DNA of 64,000 nt from Candidatus Sulfotelmatobacter sp. (GCA_030040965.1 JASHOT010000210.1:1-64000); one strand, 5' to 3'; shown: positions 33,998 through 42,483, counted from the first letter of the stretch. Numbers and translations: made by a program. The notes: generated by a model not told the origin, from the letters alone.

Positions 33998-35032
33998 ATG
34001 ACCAAACATCCCAAAGAAGCCGAGCGGCTGAAGAAGATCGTCGAGTCGTTCCCCAAGCTCACCATCACGGTGCTGGGCGACATGGTGGCCGACGAATTTA
34101 TTTTCGGCGAAATCTCACGCGTCTCGCGCGAAGCGCCAGTTCTTATCCTCAAGCACCGCGAGCGGACGGTCGTACCTGGCGGCGGCGCAAATGCGGCGAA
34201 TAATCTCGCTGATCTGGGAGTCAACGTTCTTCCTGTCGGCATTGTCGGCGATGACGAACCGGGCCGTTTGCTCATGAAATATTTTCGCCACAAGCGCATG
34301 GCGATGAGCGGAATCTTGAAAGACAAGTCTTACACGACGGTCACGAAAACCCGCATTCTTGCCGGGATGACACACACAGCGCGGCAGCAGGTGGTTCGTG
34401 TGGATCGTGAGCCTGCCGCCTCACCGAATTCTCACCTGACACGCGAACTTTATCTGGCAGCGCGAAACTATGCGCATGCCTCCGACGCGTTGCTCGTCTC
34501 CGACTACGGGTACGGCGCGGCAACTCCGGCGATTGTGGAGACGCTTCGCGAAAAAGGAAAACTCGGAACGGTTCCCATCATTCTGGACTCGCGCTATCGC
34601 ATGCTCGAATATTCGGGAATCACAGCCGCGACTCCCAACGAACCGGAAGTGGAAGCGACCCTCGGCCTCCGCATCGGCGAAGAGTGGGAGAAAGTTGTCG
34701 GCGCGGGTGAGCAACTGATGAAGCGGATGAAGCTCGAATCCCTGGTGATCACGCGCGGAGGCGACGGCATGGTCGCGTTCGATGGACGCCATAAACCGGT
34801 AGACATTCCGATTTTCGGTTCGGACCAGGTTACCGATGTTACCGGCGCGGGCGATACGGTGATCGCAGCTTTCAGCGCTGCCTTGGCGGCGGGTGCAACC
34901 ACCGAGGAAGCGGCGCAACTGGCGAACTATGCTGGCGGAATTGTTGTGATGAAACGGGGGACGGCTACCGTTTCGCGGGAAGAGTTGCTGCACGCTCTTG
35001 AACAGTCTCCGCCGGCCACGCGACCCCATTGA
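33998..35032 (+). CDS. rfaE1: D-glycero-beta-D-manno-heptose-7-phosphate kinase
   Basis: A PfkB/ribokinase-type kinase that makes heptose-1,7-bisphosphate for ADP-heptose, the donor for LPS inner core. About 344 aa; motifs are the sugar-binding GGGANAANNLADLG and the catalytic TDVTGAGDTVIAAF, whose GAGD Asp is the base. It equals the N-terminal half of fused HldE; the adenylyltransferase is a separate downstream gene. I prefer the ATG at 33998; a TTG at 33989 is also possible. It overlaps the next gene by 4 bases. Confidence 0.93.
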   Translation: MTKHPKEAERLKKIVESFPKLTITVLGDMVADEFIFGEISRVSREAPVLILKHRERTVVPGGGANAANNLADLGVNVLPVGIVGDDEPGRLLMKYFRHKRMAMSGILKDKSYTTVTKTRILAGMTHTARQQVVRVDREPAASPNSHLTRELYLAARNYAHASDALLVSDYGYGAATPAIVETLREKGKLGTVPIILDSRYRMLEYSGITAATPNEPEVEATLGLRIGEEWEKVVGAGEQLMKRMKLESLVITRGGDGMVAFDGRHKPVDIPIFGSDQVTDVTGAGDTVIAAFSAALAAGATTEEAAQLANYAGGIVVMKRGTATVSREELLHALEQSPPATRPH

Positions 35033-35517
35033 ATACACAGAGCAAAATTTTGAGCCGCGAACAATTGCGGCAACGCGTGGGGGAATGGCGCCACGGCGGA
35101 GAACGCATCACTCTGGCCAACGGCAACTTCGATCTTCTCCACGTCGGCCACGTGCGCTATCTGCGGGGAGCGAAGGCTCTGGGCGGGAAGCTTGTAGTGG
35201 CGATAAATTCTGACGCGTCGGTGCGAGCGCTCAAAGGCGAGGGCCGGCCGATTGCGCCCGAGGACGAACGGGCTGAGATTGTCGCCGCGCTCGCGGACGT
35301 GGATGCAGTCGTCATCTTTCCGGAACTCGATGTCCGCGCCATCATTCGCGAGATTCGCCCCGACATTCAGGCCAAGGGCACCGATTACACAGCCGATTCC
35401 GTTCCCGAACGCGACGTCGTGGCCGAATACGGAGGCCGCGTCGCCATCGTTGGCGATCCCAAGAATCATTCCACCAGCGAAATCATCCGCGCGCACCTCG
35501 CACCGAGGAAATCTTGA
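35029..35517 (+). CDS. rfaE2: D-glycero-beta-D-manno-heptose 1-phosphate adenylyltransferase
   Basis: A cytidylyltransferase-fold enzyme that adenylates heptose-1-phosphate. The 162-aa product shows NGNFDLLHVGHVRYL with the HxGH nucleotide motif, and ends near STSEIIRAHL, the ISS/TSE-type motif. It matches the C-terminal half of HldE. The TTG start lies in a TTGA overlap with the kinase gene and has no strong ribosome site. Confidence 0.93.
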   Translation: MNTQSKILSREQLRQRVGEWRHGGERITLANGNFDLLHVGHVRYLRGAKALGGKLVVAINSDASVRALKGEGRPIAPEDERAEIVAALADVDAVVIFPELDVRAIIREIRPDIQAKGTDYTADSVPERDVVAEYGGRVAIVGDPKNHSTSEIIRAHLAPRKS

Positions 35518-36629
35518 TCGCCTCGGCGGAAGGCAACTCGCGCGCCGCTGAACCCAAGAGTCTCCTCATCGTTCGTCTGAGCGCGATGGGAGATGTCATC
35601 CATACTCTGCCGGCTGTCGAGGCTCTGCGGCAGGCATTTCCCCAGGCGACGATCGGCTGGCTGATCGATGAACGTTGGGCGGAACTTCTATGTGCGCCTG
35701 AGACGGCGCGCCGCGGCCCGACTTCGCCCGGGCGTCCGCTCGTCGATTGGGTGCACACCGTCAACTTGCGCGACTGGCGAAAATCGTTCTTCACCCTCTC
35801 AACTTCCCAGCAGATTGCGAGAGTCTGGAACGACGTGCGCAGCGTGCACTATGACGTTGCGCTTGATCTTCAGGGTGCAATTCGTTCCGCAGTGCTCGTT
35901 CGTTGGTCGCGCGCGCCGGTTATCTATGGAGCGGCACAACCACGGGAATCGCCGGCCAGCTTGCTCTACACGCGGCGCATCATCGCTCGCGGTACGCACG
36001 TCGTCGAACAAAATCTTTCGATAGCAGAAGCGGTAGTCGGTGCGAAACTTTCATCGCCCTCGGTGCAGCTTCCGCATCATCGTGAGTCGGAAGGTAAAGT
36101 TGATGATCTGCTGCGACAACTTGGTCTGCATTCTTGTGAGCTGGTAATTCTCAATCCAGGCGCAGGATGGGGAGCGAAGCGCTGGCCGGCGGAGTACTAT
36201 GGGCGCGTCGCTGTAGCGCTTGCCGGGAGCGGCATCCGTTCGATCATCAATTATGGGCCGGGGGAGGAAAGTCTCGCAGAAGAAGTTGAGGCCGCGAGCA
36301 ATGGAAAGGCGAAGGCGGTCAAGACATCGATCAGCGAACTGATCGCGCTCACCCGGCGCGGGCGCCTGTTCATTGGGGGAGACACCGGACCGATGCATCT
36401 GGCAGCCGCTTTGCAGGTTCCCGTGGTCGCAATCTTCGGACCAACCGATCCTGCGCGTAACGGCCCACACGCGACCCGGAGCGTTGTGCTTCGCAATCCA
36501 AAAAGTTTGACTTCGCACGCGCGACGCCCGAAGCCCGACGAGGCAATGCTGGAGATCAGTGTGGAGGCAGTGGTCGAGGCGGCGCGCAGCTTGCTGGCCG
36601 AACATCTGACGGAAGGCGCACATGGCTGA
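35514..36629 (+). CDS. GT9 family LPS heptosyltransferase
   Basis: The 371-aa glycosyltransferase family 9 enzyme probably transfers heptose from ADP-heptose to the Kdo-lipid A core. Motifs: LLIVRLSAMGDVIHTLPAVEAL at the start, VILNPGAGWGAKRWP in the middle and the donor site GGDTGPMHLAAALQVPVVAIFG. It is closest in layout to WaaC, the first heptosyltransferase, but WaaF or WaaQ cannot be ruled out. The TTG start has GAGGAAATC before it and overlaps the adenylyltransferase gene by 4 bases. Confidence 0.92.
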   Translation: MIASAEGNSRAAEPKSLLIVRLSAMGDVIHTLPAVEALRQAFPQATIGWLIDERWAELLCAPETARRGPTSPGRPLVDWVHTVNLRDWRKSFFTLSTSQQIARVWNDVRSVHYDVALDLQGAIRSAVLVRWSRAPVIYGAAQPRESPASLLYTRRIIARGTHVVEQNLSIAEAVVGAKLSSPSVQLPHHRESEGKVDDLLRQLGLHSCELVILNPGAGWGAKRWPAEYYGRVAVALAGSGIRSIINYGPGEESLAEEVEAASNGKAKAVKTSISELIALTRRGRLFIGGDTGPMHLAAALQVPVVAIFGPTDPARNGPHATRSVVLRNPKSLTSHARRPKPDEAMLEISVEAVVEAARSLLAEHLTEGAHG

Positions 36630-37185
36630 ATGGTCGCGCGTCGCCCGCCGTATTCGCGTGCCGCTGGGATTTGCGCTGGCCGTTCTCTATTTCTGGCTGG
36701 CACGGCCAAGCATTCGGGTCATCGGCCTCGGTCTGATTCTCATCGTTGTGGGTCTCACCATTCGGGCGACGGCGTCAGGGCACGTGCGCAAGAACGAGAC
36801 GTTGGCCACAACCGGACCCTATGCCTACACCCGCAATCCCTTGTACCTCGGATCTTTATTGATCGCGCTCGGATTTGCCGTCGCGGCGCGAAGTTGGTGG
36901 ATGGTGGTGGCGATCGTCGTGATGTTTCTTGCCATCTATTTGCCGGTCATTCACTCTGAAGAAGCATACCTGCGGTCGACGTTCCCTGAGTTCGACGAGT
37001 ATGCAATGAATGTACCGTGCATGCTGCCACGGATTAGGCCATGGCATCCATCTTCCGGCACTTCGCAGAACGACGGGAAGTTCTCACTCGATTTGTATCT
37101 GAAGCATCGTGAATACAATGCTCTGCTCGGAGCCTTCGCGTTGCTGGCGGGATTACTCGTGAAGATGGCGCTCCTCAAGAACTAA
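36622..37185 (+). CDS. isoprenylcysteine carboxyl methyltransferase-like membrane protein
   Basis: A 187-aa polytopic protein of the ICMT/PEMT superfamily with about four helices. The SAM-binding region is visible as GPYAYTRNPLYLGSLL and, later, HSEEAYLRSTFPEFDEY, where the E-E-x-x-L motif is conserved. In bacteria these enzymes methylate membrane-associated substrates that are mostly unknown. It overlaps the heptosyltransferase gene by 8 bases, so a role in envelope lipid or LPS modification is plausible, by context only. Confidence 0.85.
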   Translation: MAEWSRVARRIRVPLGFALAVLYFWLARPSIRVIGLGLILIVVGLTIRATASGHVRKNETLATTGPYAYTRNPLYLGSLLIALGFAVAARSWWMVVAIVVMFLAIYLPVIHSEEAYLRSTFPEFDEYAMNVPCMLPRIRPWHPSSGTSQNDGKFSLDLYLKHREYNALLGAFALLAGLLVKMALLKN

Positions 37186-37257
37186 GGACCTCGTCGCCAG
37201 TCGATATGCAAAACGCGCCATTACTCACGATGATTCGTTTTTCAAAATGACTCGTTT

Positions 37258-37671
37258 TCAAAATGACTCGAGGTAATAGCGCGGCGGGCGGAAGTTGGCT
37301 CCGTGATCTGCGAGTTTTGAGGCAACTTTCTGTTTCAGCAGTTCGGTAACTTCGTTGTCGAGCTTGTAGAGTTCTTCCGGCGAAATACGGGTGATGCGAA
37401 AGGGCTGCAGATATCCGCTTGCGCCGCGCATCGGGAACATCATCTCGGCGGTCAATTGCACAATGTCGAATCCCGCAGGAATTTTCAGCTCAACCCAGAC
37501 TCTTTCCTCCAGACAGGGATTGAGTTCCAGCAGGCCGCCGGTGATCGAGAGTTGATTCACTTTGGCGTAGAGCTGGCGGCCGTTTTGGAGCGAGATCGTT
37601 GCTGGAATGGGTTGCCGCAGAGTGGCACGGGGTGCGCGTCGCAGGGGTCGCGATTGAGAAAACTGAGTCAT
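37258..37671 (-). CDS. PilZ-domain protein
   Basis: The 137-aa protein has a PilZ-like beta-barrel: a basic RRAPRATLRQ segment in place of the RxxxR motif, and QLSITGG where D/NxSxxG is expected, so the second c-di-GMP motif is degenerate. ISPEELYKLDNEV and a C-terminal helix follow. PilZ domains bind c-di-GMP and control motility or exopolysaccharide; binding here is uncertain. It ends a minus-strand group that contains a zinc-ribbon and a response-regulator gene. Confidence 0.75.
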   Translation of the reverse strand: MTQFSQSRPLRRAPRATLRQPIPATISLQNGRQLYAKVNQLSITGGLLELNPCLEERVWVELKIPAGFDIVQLTAEMMFPMRGASGYLQPFRITRISPEELYKLDNEVTELLKQKVASKLADHGANFRPPRYYLESF

Positions 37672-37744
37672 AAGATGTTCGACGAATTACTGGCGCGTAT
37701 GACTTGACGTTATGGATATGAGAAACTGCCGGCAAGACACGTCG

Positions 37745-37948
37745 CTAATGAAAGGCGCCCTGTGGCGAAATTTTCGCGTCGGTTGTTGCCTTCAGAACTC
37801 GGCCGGTGTGCTTCATCTGTTGCCAGTCATACTCGAACGCCATTCCGCAACTCAGACAGATCTGGTAGTGACGCCCTTGCTCATCCACACGCGGCCATGA
37901 GAAGCGGTGGGTGCAGCCTTGCCCCAGGAGCTTGCGCAGGAGATTCAT
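37745..37948 (-). CDS. small zinc-ribbon-like protein
   Basis: A 67-aa protein with cysteines and histidine spaced like a small zinc site (GCTHRFSWPR, then ICLSCGMAF). Its ATG overlaps the TGA of the upstream response-regulator gene as ATGA, so the two are translationally coupled. The product is unknown; the coupling supports it being a real gene. Confidence 0.65.
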   Translation of the reverse strand: MNLLRKLLGQGCTHRFSWPRVDEQGRHYQICLSCGMAFEYDWQQMKHTGRVLKATTDAKISPQGAFH

Positions 37949-38373
37949 TTGGTCACCGTCTGGTTCTGCACCCTCCAGCGATCGAGCCAGCGGTGGAAGA
38001 AAGAATTCGGACGCAGGTTCAGCAACTCGTGCACGGCCGACAAAAGGGCAGTCGGCGATTCGGACTTGGAGAGAAATTTATCGACCGACTGCAATTTTCG
38101 TTGCGGTGGAGTGGTGTATCCGGACAAAAGCATGATCGGGGTTTGCGAATTGATGAACTTCATCCGTGCCGCAACTACGTCTCCGTTCATGCCGGGCATT
38201 TGTTGGTCGAGGATGACGGCGTCAACCGCGCGCGAGAGGAACAACTGCATTCCCTCTTCTCCGCTGGTCGCTTCGAGAACCTGATAGCCGCTCTGTTCGA
38301 GGAGCATTTTTCGGCCGATGAGCCCGTTGCGGTGATCATCGATGCAGAGGATCGTTGCTTTAGCGCGATACAT
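37945..38373 (-). CDS. single-domain response regulator
   Basis: The 142-aa receiver-domain protein has the acidic pocket CIDDH, phospho-acceptor Asp56 (VILDQQMPGMNG), the Ser/Thr switch (LLSGYT) and the conserved Lys in KFLSKS. After the receiver domain there is only a short basic tail, so it has no DNA-binding output and probably works by protein contact. I chose the ATG at 38373; an in-frame ATG five codons earlier exists. No histidine kinase is adjacent. Confidence 0.9.
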   Translation of the reverse strand: MYRAKATILCIDDHRNGLIGRKMLLEQSGYQVLEATSGEEGMQLFLSRAVDAVILDQQMPGMNGDVVAARMKFINSQTPIMLLSGYTTPPQRKLQSVDKFLSKSESPTALLSAVHELLNLRPNSFFHRWLDRWRVQNQTVTK

Positions 38374-38547
38374 GACTCTGATTCCCATCCGGCCAGAGCG
38401 AATTCTTCAGCGGCGTTGCTTCAGGGGAGAACAACGAATGCTGGATGAAGTGGTGGGCAAAGTCATTCTGCATTGGTTCGTGCCCACATTCAAATTACGA
38501 ATGTGCAACATCGCGGACGTTACCGTGTTCGCGGCGAAAAAAATCGA

Positions 38548-39009
38548 TTATGCGTCGTGGATCACTGGCAGGCCGGAAACCTCTCTTGCCTTGGCGGAGA
38601 GATCGTAGCTGACCGTCGTGACCTCCGGGCAGCGGCGGCAGGCTTCGGCGCCCTCCTGAGAGAACCAGCGGCAGTCTTTGCGAATGGTGCAGGGCGGCAG
38701 GCAATCCGTCACGGGCGGCAGCATCTTTACAATTCGTGTGGCCAAGCGGCAGTCGATGCCGTCGAAGTGCGGGCACTTGTGTTCGGCACAAGTCGCGGAA
38801 AGTCGGAAAACTTCGGTCGGCTTCAAGGGAGCCGAAAGCGCCAGCACCTCATCGGTTGCGGGCAAGATCTGGTTCAGATAGACGATTCTGGCGGCTGGTT
38901 TAGGGGATTGTGCTGGGGATGGTTGCGCGAGTTCGTCCTGCGCTTCGACCACCCCCAGAACTCTGCAGTTCTCCATGCCGGGCTGGGCACTGGGACAAAG
39001 CTTCGACAT
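38548..39009 (-). CDS. ten-cysteine protein of unknown function
   Basis: A 153-aa soluble protein with cysteines at 5, 15, 74, 79, 87, 103, 107, 113, 124 and 127. The cluster region reads CAEHKCPHFDGIDC, CLPPCTIRKDC and ACRRCPEV, spacing suited to Fe-S or zinc binding. The N-terminal CPSAQPGMENCRVLGVV is a conserved-looking opening. The start has GGAGG upstream. It lies 12 bases after the small 111-aa gene, so they form a two-gene operon. I do not recognise the family well enough to name it. Confidence 0.75.
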   Translation of the reverse strand: MSKLCPSAQPGMENCRVLGVVEAQDELAQPSPAQSPKPAARIVYLNQILPATDEVLALSAPLKPTEVFRLSATCAEHKCPHFDGIDCRLATRIVKMLPPVTDCLPPCTIRKDCRWFSQEGAEACRRCPEVTTVSYDLSAKAREVSGLPVIHDA

Positions 39010-39021
39010 GGTCGCCTCCGA

Positions 39022-39357
39022 TTACTGTTTCAGTTCGATTGTTTCCACCGGGGGCATTCCACAGATGATGTGTCCGCCGCCGGAGTAGATGACGCCCTGG
39101 CCGATCAGCGCTTTATCGACAGTGCCCGCTTCGGTTGCTATGCTGGTCGCCACGTCATTCACGAAGGACTGCGCTTCGGCGAAGGTGACATTGTTCAGGA
39201 TGGTTGGCGGAACCGGGAAGCCGCGAATCAGATACGAGAATGTGACTTCTTCCGGAACGGGCACTTGAAACTTGGGATGCCGCTTCACCGCGGCTTTCAC
39301 GGCGGATTGAACGGCTTTGGTGAATTGACTGAGTGAGATCGACTTCGCTGGCGGCAT
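39022..39357 (-). CDS. small protein of unknown function, partner of the Cys-rich protein
   Basis: The 111-aa product begins MPPAKSISLSQFTKAVQSAV, an amphipathic helix, continues through FQVPVPEEVTFSYLIRGFPVP and ends GVIYSGGGHIICGMPPVE plus a short acidic/basic tail. It has one cysteine. The Gly-Gly-Gly before the tail recalls double-glycine processing sites, but no peptidase is nearby, so that is speculation. A very strong ribosome site (AAGGAGGGG) precedes the ATG at 39357. The gene leads the operon with the Cys-rich protein. Confidence 0.7.
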   Translation of the reverse strand: MPPAKSISLSQFTKAVQSAVKAAVKRHPKFQVPVPEEVTFSYLIRGFPVPPTILNNVTFAEAQSFVNDVATSIATEAGTVDKALIGQGVIYSGGGHIICGMPPVETIELKQ

Positions 39358-39494
39358 TTTCCCCTCCTTGAAATCTCGGTGGATGAACAGCAATCTTCTT
39401 GAACGATAGTGAGAATAGAGCGGCAGGCGTTTCATGGAGGGCGAGGAAAAACCGGCGTTCATTCAGAGAACGGATGACGAGAGTTTCCGGAGAA

Positions 39495-39521
39495 TGAAAA
39501 ACCCCTCGCTTGCGCGAGGGG
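39495..39521 (-). terminator. intrinsic terminator after the OmpA-like gene
   Basis: CCCCTCGC-TTGC-GCGAGGGG (39502-39521) is a perfect 8-bp stem. On the minus strand it is followed by TTTTT (39501-39497). It sits about 50 bases after the stop of the OmpA-like gene and would separate it from the downstream small-protein operon. Confidence 0.85.
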
Positions 39522-39573
39522 CTCTTGGGGAAGGCTCCGGGCGACGTGCCCATGCTTTCGAATCGTTAACTCT

Positions 39574-40431
39574 TTACTTGGGTTGCTGCTGCTGATCCAT
39601 GCTGCCCGGCGCTCCGCTATTGGCCGAGAGCTGTTCCAGGTCATTCTTCAGCAGGCTGATTTCGACGCGGCCACCGCTGACGTGCTTGCCTTCATCGGCG
39701 CCGGTGGGGGCGTTGCCCATGCCGACGAGATAAATCCGGTAGACCGGGATATCATGCGTCAGCACAAGGTAACGTACAACCGACTCCGCCATTTTCTGCG
39801 AAGTGGTGATCGCCGTCTGGCCCCTGCCGGACGAGAATCCCTGAACTTCGAAAATGTAACCGTGCTGGCCTTTAACGGTCGTGGCCATCTGATCGATCGC
39901 ATCCTTGGCAGCCTTGCTCAACACGGTCTGGCCGGGACGGAAGCGGATCTCGGTCTGGTTCTGCGCCTTGTACTGGTCGATATTGCTGACCACATTCTCG
40001 ACCGTGGTCACGCGCGTCGTGACCTGCTGCGCCGTCTGCTGAGCCTGGTTGGCCTTGTTACCGGCGTCCGTGGCGTGCTGATCCGCTGCGTCGGCTTTGT
40101 CAGAAGCCAGCTTGATGCCAGCCTGGGCGCGAGCGTCGGTATCTTTGATCGCCTTGCTGTTGGCAGCGGTTAGGTCGTCAAGTTCGTTGACGCGATCGCG
40201 GATCGGTTCGGTCTGGCGCTGGACATATTTCTTGCGGGCAAAGGGATTCACGCGTCCCCAGAAACCTTCCCGTGAAGGTGGGGTAAGAGGAGCTTTCCCA
40301 GTCGCGGTGCCGTTATCGGTCGAGCTCGACTGGGCCTGAGTTTGTCCCTGGGTCGAGGAGGTGGTCTGCGCGAGGGCCGGCATGGCGAGCACGGCAGCCA
40401 GCGGCAGGGCGATGACGAGACGATGGTTCAT
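39574..40431 (-). CDS. OmpA-family protein with coiled coil
   Basis: A 285-aa exported protein: signal peptide (VLAMPALAQ), a Gln/Ser-rich linker, a predicted coiled coil at about residues 80-150 (repeated DTDARAQAGIKLASDKADAA-like heptads), and a C-terminal OmpA-like domain (FRPGQTVLSKAAKDAIDQMA, then VQGFSSGRGQTAITTSQKMA). OmpA-like domains bind peptidoglycan; the coiled coil suggests a trimeric or spacer role between outer membrane and cell wall. Replacement of the usual G-H/Y-T-D by GFSS may weaken peptidoglycan binding. Confidence 0.82.
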   Translation of the reverse strand: MNHRLVIALPLAAVLAMPALAQTTSSTQGQTQAQSSSTDNGTATGKAPLTPPSREGFWGRVNPFARKKYVQRQTEPIRDRVNELDDLTAANSKAIKDTDARAQAGIKLASDKADAADQHATDAGNKANQAQQTAQQVTTRVTTVENVVSNIDQYKAQNQTEIRFRPGQTVLSKAAKDAIDQMATTVKGQHGYIFEVQGFSSGRGQTAITTSQKMAESVVRYLVLTHDIPVYRIYLVGMGNAPTGADEGKHVSGGRVEISLLKNDLEQLSANSGAPGSMDQQQQPK

Positions 40432-40916
40432 ATTTGAGTTCCTCCATTATTTGGCGGAGCGATTCAGATTCAGCTCTTCCGCCATGCACGTCTTATGCGT
40501 GCGAAAATTTGACTGCGTCCCCTGAAAAAATTGAAAAGGCAAGCTGTTTGGCTATGCCGGTCAGGCGTTGACGCGCCGCCAGACCTGATGCCGGGCACCC
40601 ACAGGTACCCCTACTCCCAATACAGTTCTGATGCCAAAGGCGAATGCAGGGTTTACGAGCTAAATGATTGATTTCTATAGATATTATAGTACTCTTGGGC
40701 GGCCGAAGGATAGTGGGGTCCGTTGCGGCAGGGTAAATTTGGGAAAGCTGGTATAAAAAAGCGTCGGTTGGGAGCAGCTTGCTTCGGTCAGTAGGATGTT
40801 CAGTTTAGACAAGGAAAGGACGGTTCGGGAAGCTCTGCGAAATGATGGAGTTGAGCTTAAAGGTCGATGCGCCGTGAGGTCGACCCATCATCAGATTGAT
40901 CATCATCGGAGGAAAT
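40432..40916. other. divergent intergenic region with imperfect hairpin
   Basis: About 485 bases lie between the OmpA-like gene and an M20 peptidase gene. An imperfect inverted repeat (40556-40596, GCCGGTCAGG against CCTGATGCCGG) and an AT-rich patch at 40672-40692 are visible. The AT-rich patch may hold a promoter. No small gene is supported. Confidence 0.4.
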
Positions 40917-42446
40917 TTGCGCACCAGAAAAAGGGGTTCTGGCTGGAACTGGATACAGCTTGCAGGTCGGGGTGGAGCATGGTTGGGACTGGCAGTGGTA
41001 ATCCTTTGTGGGGCAACTTGGGCCAAGCAAGCTGCAGTGCAAGGAACAGCTTCCGCGCACTTGTCGAGTGAGCACCTGCGGGAATATTCCAATTTAGCCG
41101 TGGAGTGGATGCAGGAGTATCTCCGCATCGACACAACGAATCCGCCGGGAAATGAGATGCGGGCGGTCGCCTTCTACAAGAAGATCTTTGATCAGGAGGG
41201 AATTGAGAACCGCACGTTTGAGTTTGCGCCCGGTCGAGGAGATTTGTGGGCACGGATCCCGCATACCCAGTCGCCGGGCAAGTCTTCGTCCGGCAAGTCT
41301 TCCCCAGGGAATTCGAGCGAGCCGGCAAAAAGGCCGATCGTTCTGCTGAATCACATGGACGTCGTTACCAGCGACGCGTCGCATTGGAAGGTGCCTCCGT
41401 TCAGCGGCAAGATCCAGGATGGCTACATCTGGGGACGAGGCGCGCAGGACATGAAGGATGAGGGACTCGCGCAACTGATAGTCATGGTGATGTTGAAGCG
41501 CGAGAAGGTTGCGCTCGATCGCGACGTGATTTTTCTGGCTGTGGCGGATGAAGAGGCGAATGGAACGGGCACGGACTGGTTCATCAAGAATCAGCGCGAT
41601 CTGCTGGAGAACGCCGAATTTCTGATCAACGAGGGCGGTGAGAACCTGCTCGAAGACGCCAAGGTGAAGTACGTTGGCGTGGATGTTGGCGAAAAAACCT
41701 CGTACTGGCTGCACGTGGTGGCGCATGGCCGGCCAGGGCACGGATCGCGGCCCAATGTGGATTCTGCTCCAAACCGGCTGGTGCGCGCGCTCAAGCGTAT
41801 TCAGGCCTATCAAACGCCGCTGCGGGTCTTGCCCGTGGTGGATGAGTTTCTGCGCGATATGGCCCCATACGAGCCGCCGGAACGCGCGGCCTATTATCGT
41901 GACGTGAACAACGCCATTGAGGATAAGAAGTTTCAGGAGATGGTCGAGTCGGACGAATCGCTGAATTTTCTGCTTCGCGACACGATCTCATTGACCATGC
42001 TGGGCGGCTCGCAACAAACGAACGTGATTCCCGCCGAAGCCTGGGCCAATCTCGACGTCAGGATTCTTCCCGGGGGCGATCCTAAGGCGGTTGCAGAGAC
42101 GCTGCGCAAAATCGTGAACGATCCCAATATCACGATTGAACCGCTGGAACCGGAATTCCGAGTGGCCAATTATTCCGGCACCGATAACTCGCTGTTTGCG
42201 GCAATTAGAGACGTCTCGGGGAAGTATTTCCCGGGAACTCCCGTGGTGCCACACATCACCAGCGGATATACGGAAAATCAGCGCTACCGGCCATTGGGAA
42301 TTATCGCCTATGGGTTCAATCCGTATACCGCGACCGACGAGGAGGGCAACACCGAGCACGGCAACGACGAGCGTATTCGCGTGGAAGAGGTTCGCCGCGG
42401 CCCTCGAATTCTGTTTGACGTCGTGGCGGAAGTAGCTGGGAGATAG
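40917..42446 (+). CDS. M20 family metallopeptidase, exported
   Basis: About 509 aa. An N-terminal hydrophobic segment (GGAWLGLAVVILCGATWA) exports or anchors it. The M20/M25/M40 zinc fold follows: LLNHMDVV with the first zinc His/Asp, IWGRGAQDMKDEG with the bridging Asp, AVADEEANGTG with the catalytic Glu pair, and a dimerisation domain (HGRPGHGSRPNVDSAPNRL). Such enzymes hydrolyse dipeptides or N-acyl amino acids. The start is a TTG; 40917 follows GGAGGA closely, while a TTG at 40896 is the other choice. Confidence 0.88.
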   Translation: MRTRKRGSGWNWIQLAGRGGAWLGLAVVILCGATWAKQAAVQGTASAHLSSEHLREYSNLAVEWMQEYLRIDTTNPPGNEMRAVAFYKKIFDQEGIENRTFEFAPGRGDLWARIPHTQSPGKSSSGKSSPGNSSEPAKRPIVLLNHMDVVTSDASHWKVPPFSGKIQDGYIWGRGAQDMKDEGLAQLIVMVMLKREKVALDRDVIFLAVADEEANGTGTDWFIKNQRDLLENAEFLINEGGENLLEDAKVKYVGVDVGEKTSYWLHVVAHGRPGHGSRPNVDSAPNRLVRALKRIQAYQTPLRVLPVVDEFLRDMAPYEPPERAAYYRDVNNAIEDKKFQEMVESDESLNFLLRDTISLTMLGGSQQTNVIPAEAWANLDVRILPGGDPKAVAETLRKIVNDPNITIEPLEPEFRVANYSGTDNSLFAAIRDVSGKYFPGTPVVPHITSGYTENQRYRPLGIIAYGFNPYTATDEEGNTEHGNDERIRVEEVRRGPRILFDVVAEVAGR

Positions 42447-42483
42447 AACTTCGTCTCCACAAATCCACGCGGATGGGCCCGGA

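Noticed and set aside
38490-39336. 287-codon plus-strand open frame opposite the Cys-rich and small-protein genes
   Set aside because: The minus-strand genes have strong Shine-Dalgarno sites and plausible starts; the plus frame has none and a shadow composition.
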